Source of the DNA: Actinomycetota bacterium
GTDB taxonomy: Bacteria; Actinomycetota; Actinomycetes; S36-B12
Reading direction: 5' to 3'
NCBI GenBank assembly: GCA_016717115.1
Contig: JADKGE010000001.1
Span: 62,001-126,000 of the forward strand
Length of the DNA: 64,000 nucleotides
A program made the translations under genes and the position numbers. Positions 54,373 to 62,983 of the stretch are shown here, in pieces (position 1 is the stretch's first letter; every line of letters begins with the position of its first letter). The notes beneath the pieces are model-generated. The model was not told the DNA's origin. It was given only the letters and a program-made list of their open reading frames with translations, and made no database searches.

Positions 54373-55985
54373 GCCTGCACCGCCGTGCCGAACGCCTCGT
54401 GCACGATGAGTCCCCCGTAGCGGCCTTCGTTGCGCGTGAGGAAGTGGTCGTCGGCCACGGATGCCGTGTGACCGGCGGAGTGGCGCACGTAGACATAGCC
54501 GAGGCCGTGAGTGCGGTACACGAGCCCACCCTCGGTCAGGACGCGGTCGAGGAGCGCGCGGTCGACGGACTTCGGCACGGGCCGCCAACCGCCGACGGCC
54601 ATCAGGTCGGCGCGCGAGATGAGCATCGTGCCGCCAGCCACGAAGTCGGCGTATTTCTCCGCCGCGAAGACCGGACGGAAGACCGTCGCGTTCTCGGACT
54701 CGAGGTAGATCCAGTCGAGCGTCTTGCCGACGATGTCCGCGCCCGAGTACTGGCGAGCGAGGACGAGGTCCCACACGTGCTCCGCGCCGTAGACGTCGTC
54801 GTCGTCCATCTTGGTGATCAGGACGCCCTCGGCGCGATCGCTGCACGCCTGGAGCACCTCCCCGAGCGTCCTTGCCTCGTCGACGGCGATCACGGTCACC
54901 GGGTGGGGCACGTCCTGCGCGAGGTCCCACACCCTGGCGGGATCGACCCGGGAGCCGTGAGCACCGATGACGATCTCGAGACTCGGGTAGCGCAGTCCCG
55001 AGAGCTGGTGCATGGCGTTCTCGAGGTGATCGGGTCGGTTCGTCGCCATGACCACGCTGACGGAGGGCCAGGGGCCGATCGCCGCCGACGGCCCGTACTG
55101 GCGCAGGACATGGCGACGCGCGGCCACGGACATCGCTTGCCACCCGAGGTGGTCGGTGCCGTCGGGCAGGGCCGAGGCGGAGTCGGCGACGACGATCCCG
55201 CAGGCGGTGAGCTGATGGCGCAGCCGCAGTGGGACGTCGTCGGTCGTGACGATCCCAGCCGTTCCGCGCAGGGCGCGCACCTGCGCGGCGGTCACGTCGT
55301 CTGTGAGGGCGATGGCCGCACCATCGCTCCGGACGGTCAGGGTCGTTCCGCTGACGTCCGCATTGGCGACGGCGTGACCGCCCGACGAGCGACGGCCGAC
55401 CGGCCGGTGCACCGTCGGGTCGATGCAGACGTCGAACGGCATCCCATCGCGCAGCCACTGCTCGCGGCCGACCACGACCGTCGTGGCCGTCTCGACGCCG
55501 GCGCCGTCGGCCGCGGCGCCGACCACGAGGACGTCGCTGCGACGCACGTGCCGATCGCGCTCCTCGTCGTCAGCGAGCACGTCGCGGATGGCGCCGCCCA
55601 GGGGCGCGGCCTCCGTGGTCAGCCCGGGGACGAAGGTGAGCATCGCCGAATACTCGCCGGCCAGGGTCGGACGCAGGCACCGCACGGCCGCGGAGAGCAT
55701 CAGCGCGGCATCGATCGAGCCGACCGCACGCAGGCGCAGCCGAATGCCGCCGTTGTCGGTCTCGATGTCCAGAGCGGACAGCCCCATCAACCCGGGCGTG
55801 CCGAGCCAGCCGGCCATCGGAGGCTTCCACGCTGCGACCGAGACCTCGAGCTCGACCAGCGACGCCAGCCCCACGGAGACGACCGCCAGACGCTGGAGTC
55901 CGTGCACGCCGCGCACCGACACCTGCCACAGGCGACCTTCGTGGCGGGAGCGCACCCGTACGCCCGGGATCTGCGGCACCGTCAC
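54369..55985 (-). CDS. GT2 glycosyltransferase with a novel N-terminal half
   Basis: Protein of 538 aa. The C-terminal half is GT2 (VSVVMATNRPDHLENAMHQL; LITKMDDDDVYGAEH with the DxD; FVAGGTMLISRADL; HTASVADDHFLTRN). The N-terminal about 280 residues are unlike a glycosyltransferase: a beta-sandwich-like stretch (about 1-100), then a region with RRSDVLVVGAAADGAG and GREQWLRDG. It may be a binding or second catalytic domain. GTG 55985 is chosen since a TACAGT -10 element ends 7 nt upstream; it starts the operon ending at 48407. Confidence 0.84.
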   Translation of the reverse strand: MTVPQIPGVRVRSRHEGRLWQVSVRGVHGLQRLAVVSVGLASLVELEVSVAAWKPPMAGWLGTPGLMGLSALDIETDNGGIRLRLRAVGSIDAALMLSAAVRCLRPTLAGEYSAMLTFVPGLTTEAAPLGGAIRDVLADDEERDRHVRRSDVLVVGAAADGAGVETATTVVVGREQWLRDGMPFDVCIDPTVHRPVGRRSSGGHAVANADVSGTTLTVRSDGAAIALTDDVTAAQVRALRGTAGIVTTDDVPLRLRHQLTACGIVVADSASALPDGTDHLGWQAMSVAARRHVLRQYGPSAAIGPWPSVSVVMATNRPDHLENAMHQLSGLRYPSLEIVIGAHGSRVDPARVWDLAQDVPHPVTVIAVDEARTLGEVLQACSDRAEGVLITKMDDDDVYGAEHVWDLVLARQYSGADIVGKTLDWIYLESENATVFRPVFAAEKYADFVAGGTMLISRADLMAVGGWRPVPKSVDRALLDRVLTEGGLVYRTHGLGYVYVRHSAGHTASVADDHFLTRNEGRYGGLIVHEAFGTAVQA

Positions 55986-55992
55986 GTGCAGC

Positions 55993-55998
55993 ACTGTA
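55993..55998 (-). promoter_or_regulatory. -10 element (TACAGT) of the glycosyltransferase operon
   Basis: TANNNT hexamer on the minus strand with 7 nt to the GTG at 55985; it starts the five-gene operon 55985-48407 in leaderless form. Confidence 0.55.
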
Positions 55999-56023
55999 TT
56001 CGGTCGCCCGTCCGCCGGGCGGG

Positions 56024-57187
56024 TCAGCGACCCAGGATCTGCTTCGCCATGACGATGCGCTGCACCTGATTGGTGCCCTCGTAGATCTGCGTGATCTTGG
56101 CATCGCGCATGTACCGCTCCACGGGCCAGTCCTTGGTGTACCCGGCGCCGCCGAGAGCCTGGACCGCGTCCGTGGTGATCTCCATCGCGACGTCCGAGGC
56201 GAAGCACTTGGCCGCAGCGCCGAAGAACGTCAGGTCCGGATCATGCCGCTCGCTCTTCGCGGCTGCGACGTAGACCAGCTGACGGGCCGCCTCGACCTTC
56301 ATCGCCATGTCCGCGATCATGAACTGGATGCCCTGGAAGGATGCGATGGGCTTGCCGAACTGCTGGCGCTCCTTCGCGTAGGCAGCCGCCACGTCGAGCG
56401 CACCTTGGGCGATGCCCACCGCCTGCGCGCCGATCGTCACCCGGGTGTGGTCGAGCGTCGCCATCGCGGTCTGGAACCCGGTGCCGGGCTCTCCCACGAT
56501 CCGATCGGCAGGGATCCAGCAGTTGTCGAAGAGGATCTCGCGCGTGGGCGACCCGTGGATGCCGAGCTTGCGCTCTGGGGTGCCGAGCGAGAAGCCGGGA
56601 TCGTCGGCATGGACGACGAAGGCCGAGATGCCGTGCGAGCGCGCGGACGGGTCAGTGCTGGCCATCACGGTGTAGTAGGTCGAGATGCCGGCATTCGTGA
56701 TCCAGCTCTTCTGGCCGTTCAGCACCCATCCGCCGTCGCCCTCGACCGCGCGCGTCTTCATCGACGCAGCATCGCTGCCCGCCTCGCGCTCACTGAGCGC
56801 GTACGAGAACATCGCCTCTCCGCTGGCCACGAGCGGCAGATACCTGGCCAGGAGCTCCTCGTCGGCCCCGACGATGAGAGGCATCGTGCCGAGCTTGTTG
56901 ACCGCCGGGATCAAGGAGCTCGAAGCGCAGGCGCGCGCCACCTCCTCGATCACCAGGCATGCGGCCAGCGCGTCGCCGCCCTCGCCGCCGTACTGCTCGG
57001 GAATGTGGATGGCGTGGAATCTGGCGGCTCGCAGGGCCTCGTAGACGTCCCACGGGAACTCGCCCGTCTCGTCGATCTCCGCCGCCCGCGGGGCGATCTT
57101 GTCCGTCACGAGATCTCGGACGGCCTCCCTCAGCGCGATGTGCTCCTCGCTCAGAGTGAACTGGGGGAAATCCTGGTTACCCGACAC
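56024..57187 (-). CDS. Acyl-CoA dehydrogenase, FadE25-like
   Basis: FAD enzyme of 387 aa that introduces a double bond into an acyl-CoA (short or branched chain by type). Family marks: YALSEREAGSDA, WITNAGISTYYTVM, and near the C-terminus IYEGTNQVQRIVMA, which has the catalytic Glu. AGYTKDWPVERYMRD is the conserved region before it. It lies upstream of, but divergent from, the UDP-glucose dehydrogenase gene. In M. tuberculosis fadE25 (Rv3274c) is also next to purE/purK. GTG start with GAGGGAG upstream. Confidence 0.93.
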   Translation of the reverse strand: MSGNQDFPQFTLSEEHIALREAVRDLVTDKIAPRAAEIDETGEFPWDVYEALRAARFHAIHIPEQYGGEGGDALAACLVIEEVARACASSSLIPAVNKLGTMPLIVGADEELLARYLPLVASGEAMFSYALSEREAGSDAASMKTRAVEGDGGWVLNGQKSWITNAGISTYYTVMASTDPSARSHGISAFVVHADDPGFSLGTPERKLGIHGSPTREILFDNCWIPADRIVGEPGTGFQTAMATLDHTRVTIGAQAVGIAQGALDVAAAYAKERQQFGKPIASFQGIQFMIADMAMKVEAARQLVYVAAAKSERHDPDLTFFGAAAKCFASDVAMEITTDAVQALGGAGYTKDWPVERYMRDAKITQIYEGTNQVQRIVMAKQILGR

Positions 57188-57214
57188 GATCCGCTCCCTC
57201 GATACCAGCGCTAC

Positions 57215-57220
57215 TAGCCT
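57215..57220 (+). promoter_or_regulatory. -10 element (TAGCCT) of the UDP-glucose dehydrogenase-type gene
   Basis: TANNNT hexamer followed by 6 nt and the ATG at 57227, which selects that ATG over the GTG at 57221. Confidence 0.55.
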
Positions 57221-57226
57221 GTGGGG

Positions 57227-58546
57227 ATGACACTACGACTGTCCGTCATCGGAACGGGCTATCTGGGGGCGACGCATGCGGCATGCATGGCGGAACTGGG
57301 CTTCGAGGTCATCGGCCTCGACGTCGACCCAGCGAAGATCGCGACCCTGCGGTCCGGCACGGTGCCCTTCTACGAGCCTGGGCTCGACGACGTCCTGCGC
57401 CGCAACATCGAGGAGGGGCGCCTGACGTTCACGACTTCCTTCGAAGAGGTCGCCGAGTTCGCCGACGTCCACTTCGTGTGCGTCGGCACTCCGCAGGCGG
57501 CCGGCGCGCAGAAGGCGGACATGGCGCAGGTGTTCGGATCGATCGCCGCACTCACCCCGCACCTGCGCCCAGGGGCCCTCGTGGTCGGGAAGTCGACCGT
57601 GCCCGTGGGCACCGCCGAGCAGATCGAGGCACGCCTGACGAAGACGGCACCGGCGGGCGTGGAGGTGGCGTGGAACCCGGAGTTCCTGAGGGAGGGCTAC
57701 GCCGTCCAGGACACGCTGCATCCGGACCGGTTGGTTGTGGGCGTGACCTCGCAGCGAGCGGAGGCACTGCTGCGGGAGGTCTACGCGCCGATCATCGCGG
57801 AGGGAGTGCCGTTCCTCGTCACCGACTTCCCCACGGCCGAGCTGGTCAAGGTCGCCGCGAACGCCTTCCTGGCCACCAAGATCTCCTTCATCAACGCGAT
57901 GGCCGAGGTCTGTGAGGCGGCCGGCGCCGACGTGGCGCAGCTCGCGGATGCCATCGGACTCGACCCGCGCATCGGCCGGCGCTTCCTGTCCGCCGGCCTC
58001 GGCTTCGGCGGTGGCTGCCTGCCCAAGGACATCCGGGCCTTCATGGCCCGCGCCGGGGAACTGGGCGCCGAGGATGCCGTCGCCTTCCTGCGGGAGGTCG
58101 ACCAGATCAACTTGCGCCAGCGCGCGCACGTCGTCGACCTCGCTCGGGAGGTTCTCGGCGGCGCGTTCAGAGATCGTCGGATCACGGTCCTCGGGGCGTC
58201 GTTCAAGCCGGACAGCGACGACGTCCGCGACTCCCCGTCCCTCGATGTCGCCGTGGCCATGAGCAACGCGGGCGCTCGGGTGGTCGTGCACGATCCGAAG
58301 GGGCTCGTCAACGCCGAGCGCGTCTACCCGCACATGACGTACGAGCCCGACCTCGGCGCAGCCCTCGCGGCCGCGGAGCTCGTCGTGCTCGGCACCGAGT
58401 GGGCCGAGTACACGGCCCTGGATCCGGCCGCGATCGGAGCCGGCATCGTCGGCCGGACGGTGATCGACGCACGCAACGCCCTCGATCCCGAGGCGTGGCG
58501 CAACGCCGGCTGGACCTACCGAGCCCTCGGCCGGCCGACGGCGTAG
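57227..58546 (+). CDS. UDP-glucose/GDP-mannose dehydrogenase
   Basis: NAD-dependent nucleotide-sugar dehydrogenase of 439 aa that makes a uronic acid donor, most often UDP-glucuronate. NAD-binding GTGYLG at residues 9-14; ENLRxG-like WNPEFLREGYAV; the catalytic Cys264 in GFGGGCLPKDI; VLGASFKPDSDDVRDS near 325. It is separated by 2 bases from the CoA-binding protein gene. Its product may supply uronic acid to the polymer made by the nearby cluster. UDP-glucose against GDP-mannose preference cannot be told with certainty. Confidence 0.93.
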   Translation: MTLRLSVIGTGYLGATHAACMAELGFEVIGLDVDPAKIATLRSGTVPFYEPGLDDVLRRNIEEGRLTFTTSFEEVAEFADVHFVCVGTPQAAGAQKADMAQVFGSIAALTPHLRPGALVVGKSTVPVGTAEQIEARLTKTAPAGVEVAWNPEFLREGYAVQDTLHPDRLVVGVTSQRAEALLREVYAPIIAEGVPFLVTDFPTAELVKVAANAFLATKISFINAMAEVCEAAGADVAQLADAIGLDPRIGRRFLSAGLGFGGGCLPKDIRAFMARAGELGAEDAVAFLREVDQINLRQRAHVVDLAREVLGGAFRDRRITVLGASFKPDSDDVRDSPSLDVAVAMSNAGARVVVHDPKGLVNAERVYPHMTYEPDLGAALAAAELVVLGTEWAEYTALDPAAIGAGIVGRTVIDARNALDPEAWRNAGWTYRALGRPTA

Positions 58547-58548
58547 AT

Positions 58549-58959
58549 GTGAACACGGAAGCCGAACTGCAGTCTGCGCTGCAGGACACCACGACGTGGT
58601 TCGTCGTCGGGCTTCGGGACAATCCCGCCCGGGAGGCGTTCGGGGTCGCCCTGGTCCTGAAGGGGCGGGGGAAGCGGATCGTGCCGATTCACCCGCTCGC
58701 GCAGACGGTGCATGGCGAGCAGGGTTTCGCCTCGATCGCGGCGGCCACCGAGGCGCTCGGTCCGCCGGACGTCGTCGATGTGTTCGTCCGGTCGGACCTC
58801 GCCGGACAGATCGCGGACGAGGCCATCGCCGCGGGAGCCGGGGTCGTGTGGTTCCAGATCGGGGTGATCGACACCGCCGCCGCCAAGCGGGTCGAGGCCG
58901 CGGGCATCACCATGATCATGGACCGCTGTCCGAAGATCGAGTACGCGATGCGGCGCTAG
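58549..58959 (+). CDS. CoA-binding domain protein (YccU-like)
   Basis: Small cytoplasmic protein of 136 aa that fills the YccU/CoA-binding Rossmann-like fold: WFVVGLRDNPAREAFGVAL, RIVPIHPLA, DVVDVFVRSDLAGQIADEAI, VWFQIGVID, GITMIMDRCPKIEY. It binds CoA in the known members; a reaction is not established. GTG at 58549 is 2 bases after the dehydrogenase stop, so they share a transcript. Its end overlaps the restored end of the convergent LtrA gene by 4 bp. Confidence 0.88.
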   Translation: MNTEAELQSALQDTTTWFVVGLRDNPAREAFGVALVLKGRGKRIVPIHPLAQTVHGEQGFASIAAATEALGPPDVVDVFVRSDLAGQIADEAIAAGAGVVWFQIGVIDTAAAKRVEAAGITMIMDRCPKIEYAMRR

Positions 58960-60111
58960 GCCACGCGGTACGGCCGCTCGAGGCGCACGGCCACGATCGC
59001 GTCCACCAGGACGACCACCGCGCCGAGGGCGATCCCAGCTGGTGCCGCCCGTGGACACGGTCGCACCCAGGACGACGAGAGCAAGCAGCGCTCCGCAGGC
59101 TCCCAGATGCAGCCACACGAGGGGCGTGACCCGCCGTCGCGACAGCCACGTGAGGAGGGCGAGGGCGAGCATGACCTGAAGTACCGGCGTCGGGGTCCAT
59201 TCCCCCGACGCATCGGCGGTCTGGGAGTCGAAGGGGACGACCGCCAGCGCGGCGAACCCTCCTGCGGCGCCGATGGCCCCGAACATGAGCAGCCAGTGCC
59301 CGGCCAGCCACGCCCTGAGCCGGCCGGCGCTCTGCGGCACGCCGGCGGGCAGGACGCTCGTGAAGTAGATCGTCCAGATCGCGAACACGAGGACGAACGT
59401 CAGAACGAAGAACGTGGGATTCGGGATGCTGCGCAGGCCGCTGAGGGTGGCCACGAGGCTGACGAACGACTCCCCGAGCACGATGATGACCAGCTGGCCC
59501 ACGCGCTCGCCCAGATGCTCCTCGTCGATCCGGTCCTGCTGGCAGAGCCTGCCCAGGCCCACCGTGAGCAGGGGCAGCGTCGCGACGGCCAGCCCGAGTG
59601 CGAGCACCCAGGGTGCCAGGCCGAGCGACCCGCCCGCCTCGGCCTCAGGCAGAGGGGCGCCGGCCAGAAGCACGAGCGCGCCGCCGCCCGTGGACCACGC
59701 CACGACGGCGGCCATGCTCCCCGGCTCCGCGCGCCGTCGTGCGGCCACCGTGTACATCGCGGAGATGGTGGCGAAGGCCACCGCGAGCGCCACGAACCCC
59801 TCGCCGTCGGGCAGGCCCTCGCCCTGGCCCAGCGAGAGGGATGCGACCACCAGCGCGAGCATCTGGACGAGCACCAGCGCCCGTCTCCATGGATGGTCGC
59901 CGGGGTAGAGGTTGTTGTTGAGCGCCGTGAGCAGCCACAGCACGAACATGATGAGCAGGGTGACGGCGATCCATGCGCCCATGCCCCACGTCGGGTCCTC
60001 GACGAAGACATGGCTCCCGTGCCCGACGGCCGCGACGATGACGAGGTCGTAGAACAGCTCGAACCAGCCGACGCGCTGGTGCGAGCCCTCCCGTGTCGTC
60101 GGGATCGTCAC
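58956..60111 (-). pseudogene. Low-temperature requirement protein A (LtrA) family, frameshifted near its end
   Basis: Polytopic membrane protein with about ten TM helices and the LtrA family N-terminus (VGWFELFYDLVIVAAVGHGS). The frame from GTG 60111 is intact to about residue 355 (VVLGATVSTGG). It then runs on into the antisense of the CoA-binding gene. If one base is removed near 59034-59052 (CCC run at 59034-59036 on the plus strand), a last TM helix (GIALGAVVVLVDAIVAVRLE) and a stop at 58956 follow, giving about 385 aa, the usual family length. It is either a real lesion or a sequence error. Function of LtrA proteins is poorly known. The start overlaps the purE stop by 4 bases. Confidence 0.82.
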
Positions 60112-60599
60112 CGGGACAGGTTCTGGCCCTTGGCCCTGGCCTGCGCGTTCAGCTCGGCCTGGAACGTGCGCATCGACTCGAGGAGGTCGACGTCTGCGAT
60201 CCCGAGCATCCGCACGGCGAGCAGGCCGGCGTTGCGGGCGTTCCCGATCGCCACTGTGGCCACCGGCACTCCGGCCGGCATCTGCACGATGGACAACAGC
60301 GAGTCCATCCCGTCGAGCGTCCCGACGGCCACCGGCACTCCGATCACGGGCAGCGGGGTGAGCGACGCAAGCATCCCGGGAAGGTGCGCGGCCCCTCCTG
60401 CCCCGGCGATGACCACCTTCAGGCCGCGACCGACCGCGGCGGTGCCGAACTCGACCATCTCGAGCGGCATCCGGTGGGCGGACAGGACCAGGACCTCGTG
60501 GGCGACCTCGAACTCGTCGAGGGCGATCGAGGCGGCCTGCATCACGGGCCAGTCCGAATCGCTGCCCATGCAGATCGCGACCAGCGGCGCGTCACTCAT
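60108..60599 (-). CDS. purE: N5-carboxyaminoimidazole ribonucleotide mutase PurE
   Basis: Class I PurE of 163 aa; it isomerises N5-CAIR to CAIR in purine synthesis. GSDSDWPVM near residue 12, SAHRMP (about 40-45), and GAGGAAHLPGM; the family's conserved Ser, Asp and His residues are present. It follows purK with an 8-base overlap and ends in the start of LtrA. Same order as M. tuberculosis Rv3275c-Rv3276c. Confidence 0.96.
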   Translation of the reverse strand: MSDAPLVAICMGSDSDWPVMQAASIALDEFEVAHEVLVLSAHRMPLEMVEFGTAAVGRGLKVVIAGAGGAAHLPGMLASLTPLPVIGVPVAVGTLDGMDSLLSIVQMPAGVPVATVAIGNARNAGLLAVRMLGIADVDLLESMRTFQAELNAQARAKGQNLSR

Positions 60600-61746
60600 C
60601 GATCACTCCCGCGAAGTAGTCGGCCGCATGCCGGCCGCGAGCCAATAGTTCCTCATAGTCATGGCCGATGACGGTCACGTGCCCCACCTTCCGGCCGGGC
60701 CGCACCTCCTTGCCGTACAGATGCACTTTCAGCCCGGGGTCACGCGCCAGCACGTGCCGGTAGGCCGAGTACAGGTTCCCGACCTCGCCGCCGAGGATGT
60801 TCACCATGACCGCGTAGGGCGCGTGGGGCGCCGGACTGCCCAGGGGCAGGTCGAGCACGGCCCGAAGATGGTTCTCGAACTGGCTGGTGGCGGCGCCCTC
60901 GATGGTCCAGTGCCCGGAGTTGTGGGGTCTCATGGCGAGCTCGTTGACGTAGAGGCTGTAGCCGTCGTCGAACATCTCCACCGCGAGCATTCCCGTGACG
61001 TTCAGGTCGCGGGCGATGCGCAAGGCGATCTCCTGCGCGGCCACGGCGCGCGTCACGGACAGACCGGGCGCCGGCGCCACCACCTCCGAGCAGATCCCGC
61101 CCGCCTGCAGCGTGCGAACGACCGGATAGGCCACCGCCTGCCCGTGCGGGGACCGTGCCACCTGCGCAGAGAGCTCCTGGACGAAGTCGATGTGCTCTTC
61201 GGCGAGCCACTGCGCGCCTCCAGCCAGTGGCGACGCCAGAACCTCCGCCGCCTGCGCGGCGGACTCGACGACCCATACTCCCCGACCGTCGTAGCCCCCG
61301 CGCGACGTCTTCAGCACCACCGGCCAGTCCGCCTCCGCAGCGAACTCGACGACGTCCGGCACGGCCGTCACCACCCGCCACCTGGGGCACGGGATGCCGG
61401 CGTCCGTGAGTGCCTGCCGCATGTGGATCTTGTCCTGCGCGTGGAACAACGCGGCGGGACCGGGGCGCACCGCGACGCCCATCGACTCGAGCTCCTCCAG
61501 ATGGGCCGGCGGCACGTGCTCGTGGTCGAAGGTGACCACGGCGCAACCGGCCGCGAACCGACGCAGGGCGTCGAGGTCGTCATGCCGTCCCAGGGCCACG
61601 TCGTGGATGACCTGTGCCGCAGGATCACTGGCGTCCGCGGCGAGGACGCGCAGCCCGATGCCGAGCGCCGCCGCCGGTGCGGCACTCATCCGCGCCAGCT
61701 GCCCGCCGCCCACGATGCCCACCCGGGGCGGCACGTCCAGGTCCAC
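60592..61746 (-). CDS. purK: 5-(carboxyamino)imidazole ribonucleotide synthase PurK
   Basis: ATP-grasp enzyme of 384 aa making N5-CAIR from AIR, ATP and bicarbonate, the step before PurE. GIVGGGQLARM near the N-terminus, VVLKTSRGGYDGRGVWV, WLAEEHIDF and MRPHNSGHWTIEGA are the ATP-grasp and catalytic loops. GTG at 61746 has a TAGGTT -10 element 6 nt upstream (leaderless). Shares a divergent promoter region of 39 bp with the GtrA gene, whose own -10 element overlaps the same short gap. Confidence 0.96.
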   Translation of the reverse strand: MDLDVPPRVGIVGGGQLARMSAAPAAALGIGLRVLAADASDPAAQVIHDVALGRHDDLDALRRFAAGCAVVTFDHEHVPPAHLEELESMGVAVRPGPAALFHAQDKIHMRQALTDAGIPCPRWRVVTAVPDVVEFAAEADWPVVLKTSRGGYDGRGVWVVESAAQAAEVLASPLAGGAQWLAEEHIDFVQELSAQVARSPHGQAVAYPVVRTLQAGGICSEVVAPAPGLSVTRAVAAQEIALRIARDLNVTGMLAVEMFDDGYSLYVNELAMRPHNSGHWTIEGAATSQFENHLRAVLDLPLGSPAPHAPYAVMVNILGGEVGNLYSAYRHVLARDPGLKVHLYGKEVRPGRKVGHVTVIGHDYEELLARGRHAADYFAGVIDE

Positions 61747-61752
61747 GGCTGA

Positions 61753-61758
61753 AACCTA
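61753..61758 (-). promoter_or_regulatory. -10 element (TAGGTT) of purK
   Basis: TANNNT hexamer on the minus strand with 6 nt to the GTG at 61746. Two back-to-back leaderless promoters share only 39 bp here. Confidence 0.55.
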
Positions 61759-61772
61759 CTGCGTCCTCGGAT

Positions 61773-61778
61773 TACACT
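61773..61778 (+). promoter_or_regulatory. -10 element (TACACT) of the GtrA gene
   Basis: TANNNT hexamer followed by 7 nt and the ATG at 61786; opposite to and 14 nt away from the purK element. Confidence 0.55.
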
Positions 61779-61785
61779 CGTTCAC

Positions 61786-62316
61786 ATGCCCGAGGCGACG
61801 ACCGCCGGCACTCGCCTGGTCACGACCGCTAACCGCCTGTACGCCCCTTTCCGCACCCTCGTCCACGAGATCGCGAAGTTCGGCATCATCGGGATGATCT
61901 CGCTGGTCATCGACGTCGGCCTGTTCAACCTCCTGCTGTTCGGGGGCGGACCCCTCACGAACAAGCCCATCACGGCGAAGATCGTCTCCGTCGCCGTCGC
62001 CACGACGTTCGCCTACTTCGGCAACCGCTTCTGGACGTTCCGGCATCGTGGGCGCACCAACATGGGCCGCGAGTACCTGCTGTTCTTCTTCCTCAACGGC
62101 GTCGCGATGCTGATCGCCATCTCGTGCCTGTGGTTCAGCCACTACGTGCTCGGCTTCACCAGCGCCTTGGCCGACAACATCAGCGCCAACGTCGTCGGAC
62201 TCGTCCTCGGCACCCTCTTCCGTTTCTGGTCCTATCGCAAGTGGGTCTTCCCGGCCTTGCCCGATGACGCCGCCGACCAGGACCTCGCCAACCGGGATGC
62301 CGTCACGCCGATCTGA
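61786..62316 (+). CDS. GtrA-family membrane protein
   Basis: Membrane protein of 176 aa with four TM helices; the GtrA pattern FGIIGMISLVIDVGLFNLLL, KIVSVAVATTFAYFGNRFWTF (Asn-Arg-Phe-Trp motif) and ANVVGLVLGTLFRFWSYRKWVF is complete. Family members are thought to flip undecaprenyl- or decaprenyl-linked sugars or serve lipid-carrier glycosylation; Rv3277 is the M. tuberculosis counterpart at the same place. It could serve the surface polymer genes in the window, but that is inference. Confidence 0.9.
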   Translation: MPEATTAGTRLVTTANRLYAPFRTLVHEIAKFGIIGMISLVIDVGLFNLLLFGGGPLTNKPITAKIVSVAVATTFAYFGNRFWTFRHRGRTNMGREYLLFFFLNGVAMLIAISCLWFSHYVLGFTSALADNISANVVGLVLGTLFRFWSYRKWVFPALPDDAADQDLANRDAVTPI

Positions 62317-62351
62317 CCGCGGGACTGCCCGCAGGACCTCGCGATCGCCGA

Positions 62352-62897
62352 TCAGGCGTTGCTGTTGGGCGGCAGCTGCGAGGTGTCGCCACCCCGGCGA
62401 CGCTTCTCGTCGGCCTCGATGTACTGGTAGACGTCGCGCTGGATGTCCTCGACGTCGGGCACGCCCTTGATCACCAGGCCGTCGTTCTCCCCCGCCGACT
62501 GGATGTTCAGCTCGCCGTAGTTGAGCAGCCTGCCCATGGGCGGAACCAGGAAGGACACGTTGTTCACCTTGGCGAGGGGCATGTCCTTGCCCGTCTTGGT
62601 GATGATTCCCGACCTGACGATGATGCGCCGGTCGGTGAACACGTAGTCGGTGGTCAGCCAGCGCAGGAAGGGACCGATGGCCCATACGACGAGGATCACC
62701 CCCGCCCCGATCAGGACCCCCCACCGCAGCCACTGCAGCCAGTCCGGGAAGGAATTGACCACCAGGGTGGTAAGGAAGGCGAATCCGAAGACGGTGGCGA
62801 TGAGGACGATGGCCGGGACGAGGACGGCCCGCCAGTGCGGCTTGGTCTCGAACTTGATCGTCTCGTCAGGCGCGAGCAGCTTCTGCGGGTATCCCAT
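62352..62897 (-). CDS. PH-domain (bPH2/YdbS-like) membrane protein
   Basis: Membrane protein of about 181 aa. Two TM helices at the N-terminus (about 28-48 and 55-76), then a PH-like domain (FTDRRIIVRSGIITKTGKDMPLAKVNNV; LNIQSAGENDGLVIKGVPD). M. tuberculosis Rv3278c is the equivalent. ATG 62897 (MGYPQKLLAP) is preferred because homologs begin there and a CACGAT hexamer lies 6 nt upstream; the frame to 62975 has no such support. Function unknown. Confidence 0.85.
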   Translation of the reverse strand: MGYPQKLLAPDETIKFETKPHWRAVLVPAIVLIATVFGFAFLTTLVVNSFPDWLQWLRWGVLIGAGVILVVWAIGPFLRWLTTDYVFTDRRIIVRSGIITKTGKDMPLAKVNNVSFLVPPMGRLLNYGELNIQSAGENDGLVIKGVPDVEDIQRDVYQYIEADEKRRRGGDTSQLPPNSNA

Positions 62898-62983
62898 GGA
62901 CAGATCGTGGCTCTCGCGAAGCGGGAACGCAAGGACCATCGTCCTCCCGCGTGGTGACCGCTCCGGCCACGCCACACACCGTC

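Noticed and set aside
58516..58955. Long C-terminal extension of the LtrA frame
   Set aside because: It is antisense to the CoA-binding protein gene and appears only because of the one-base shift; not a true domain.
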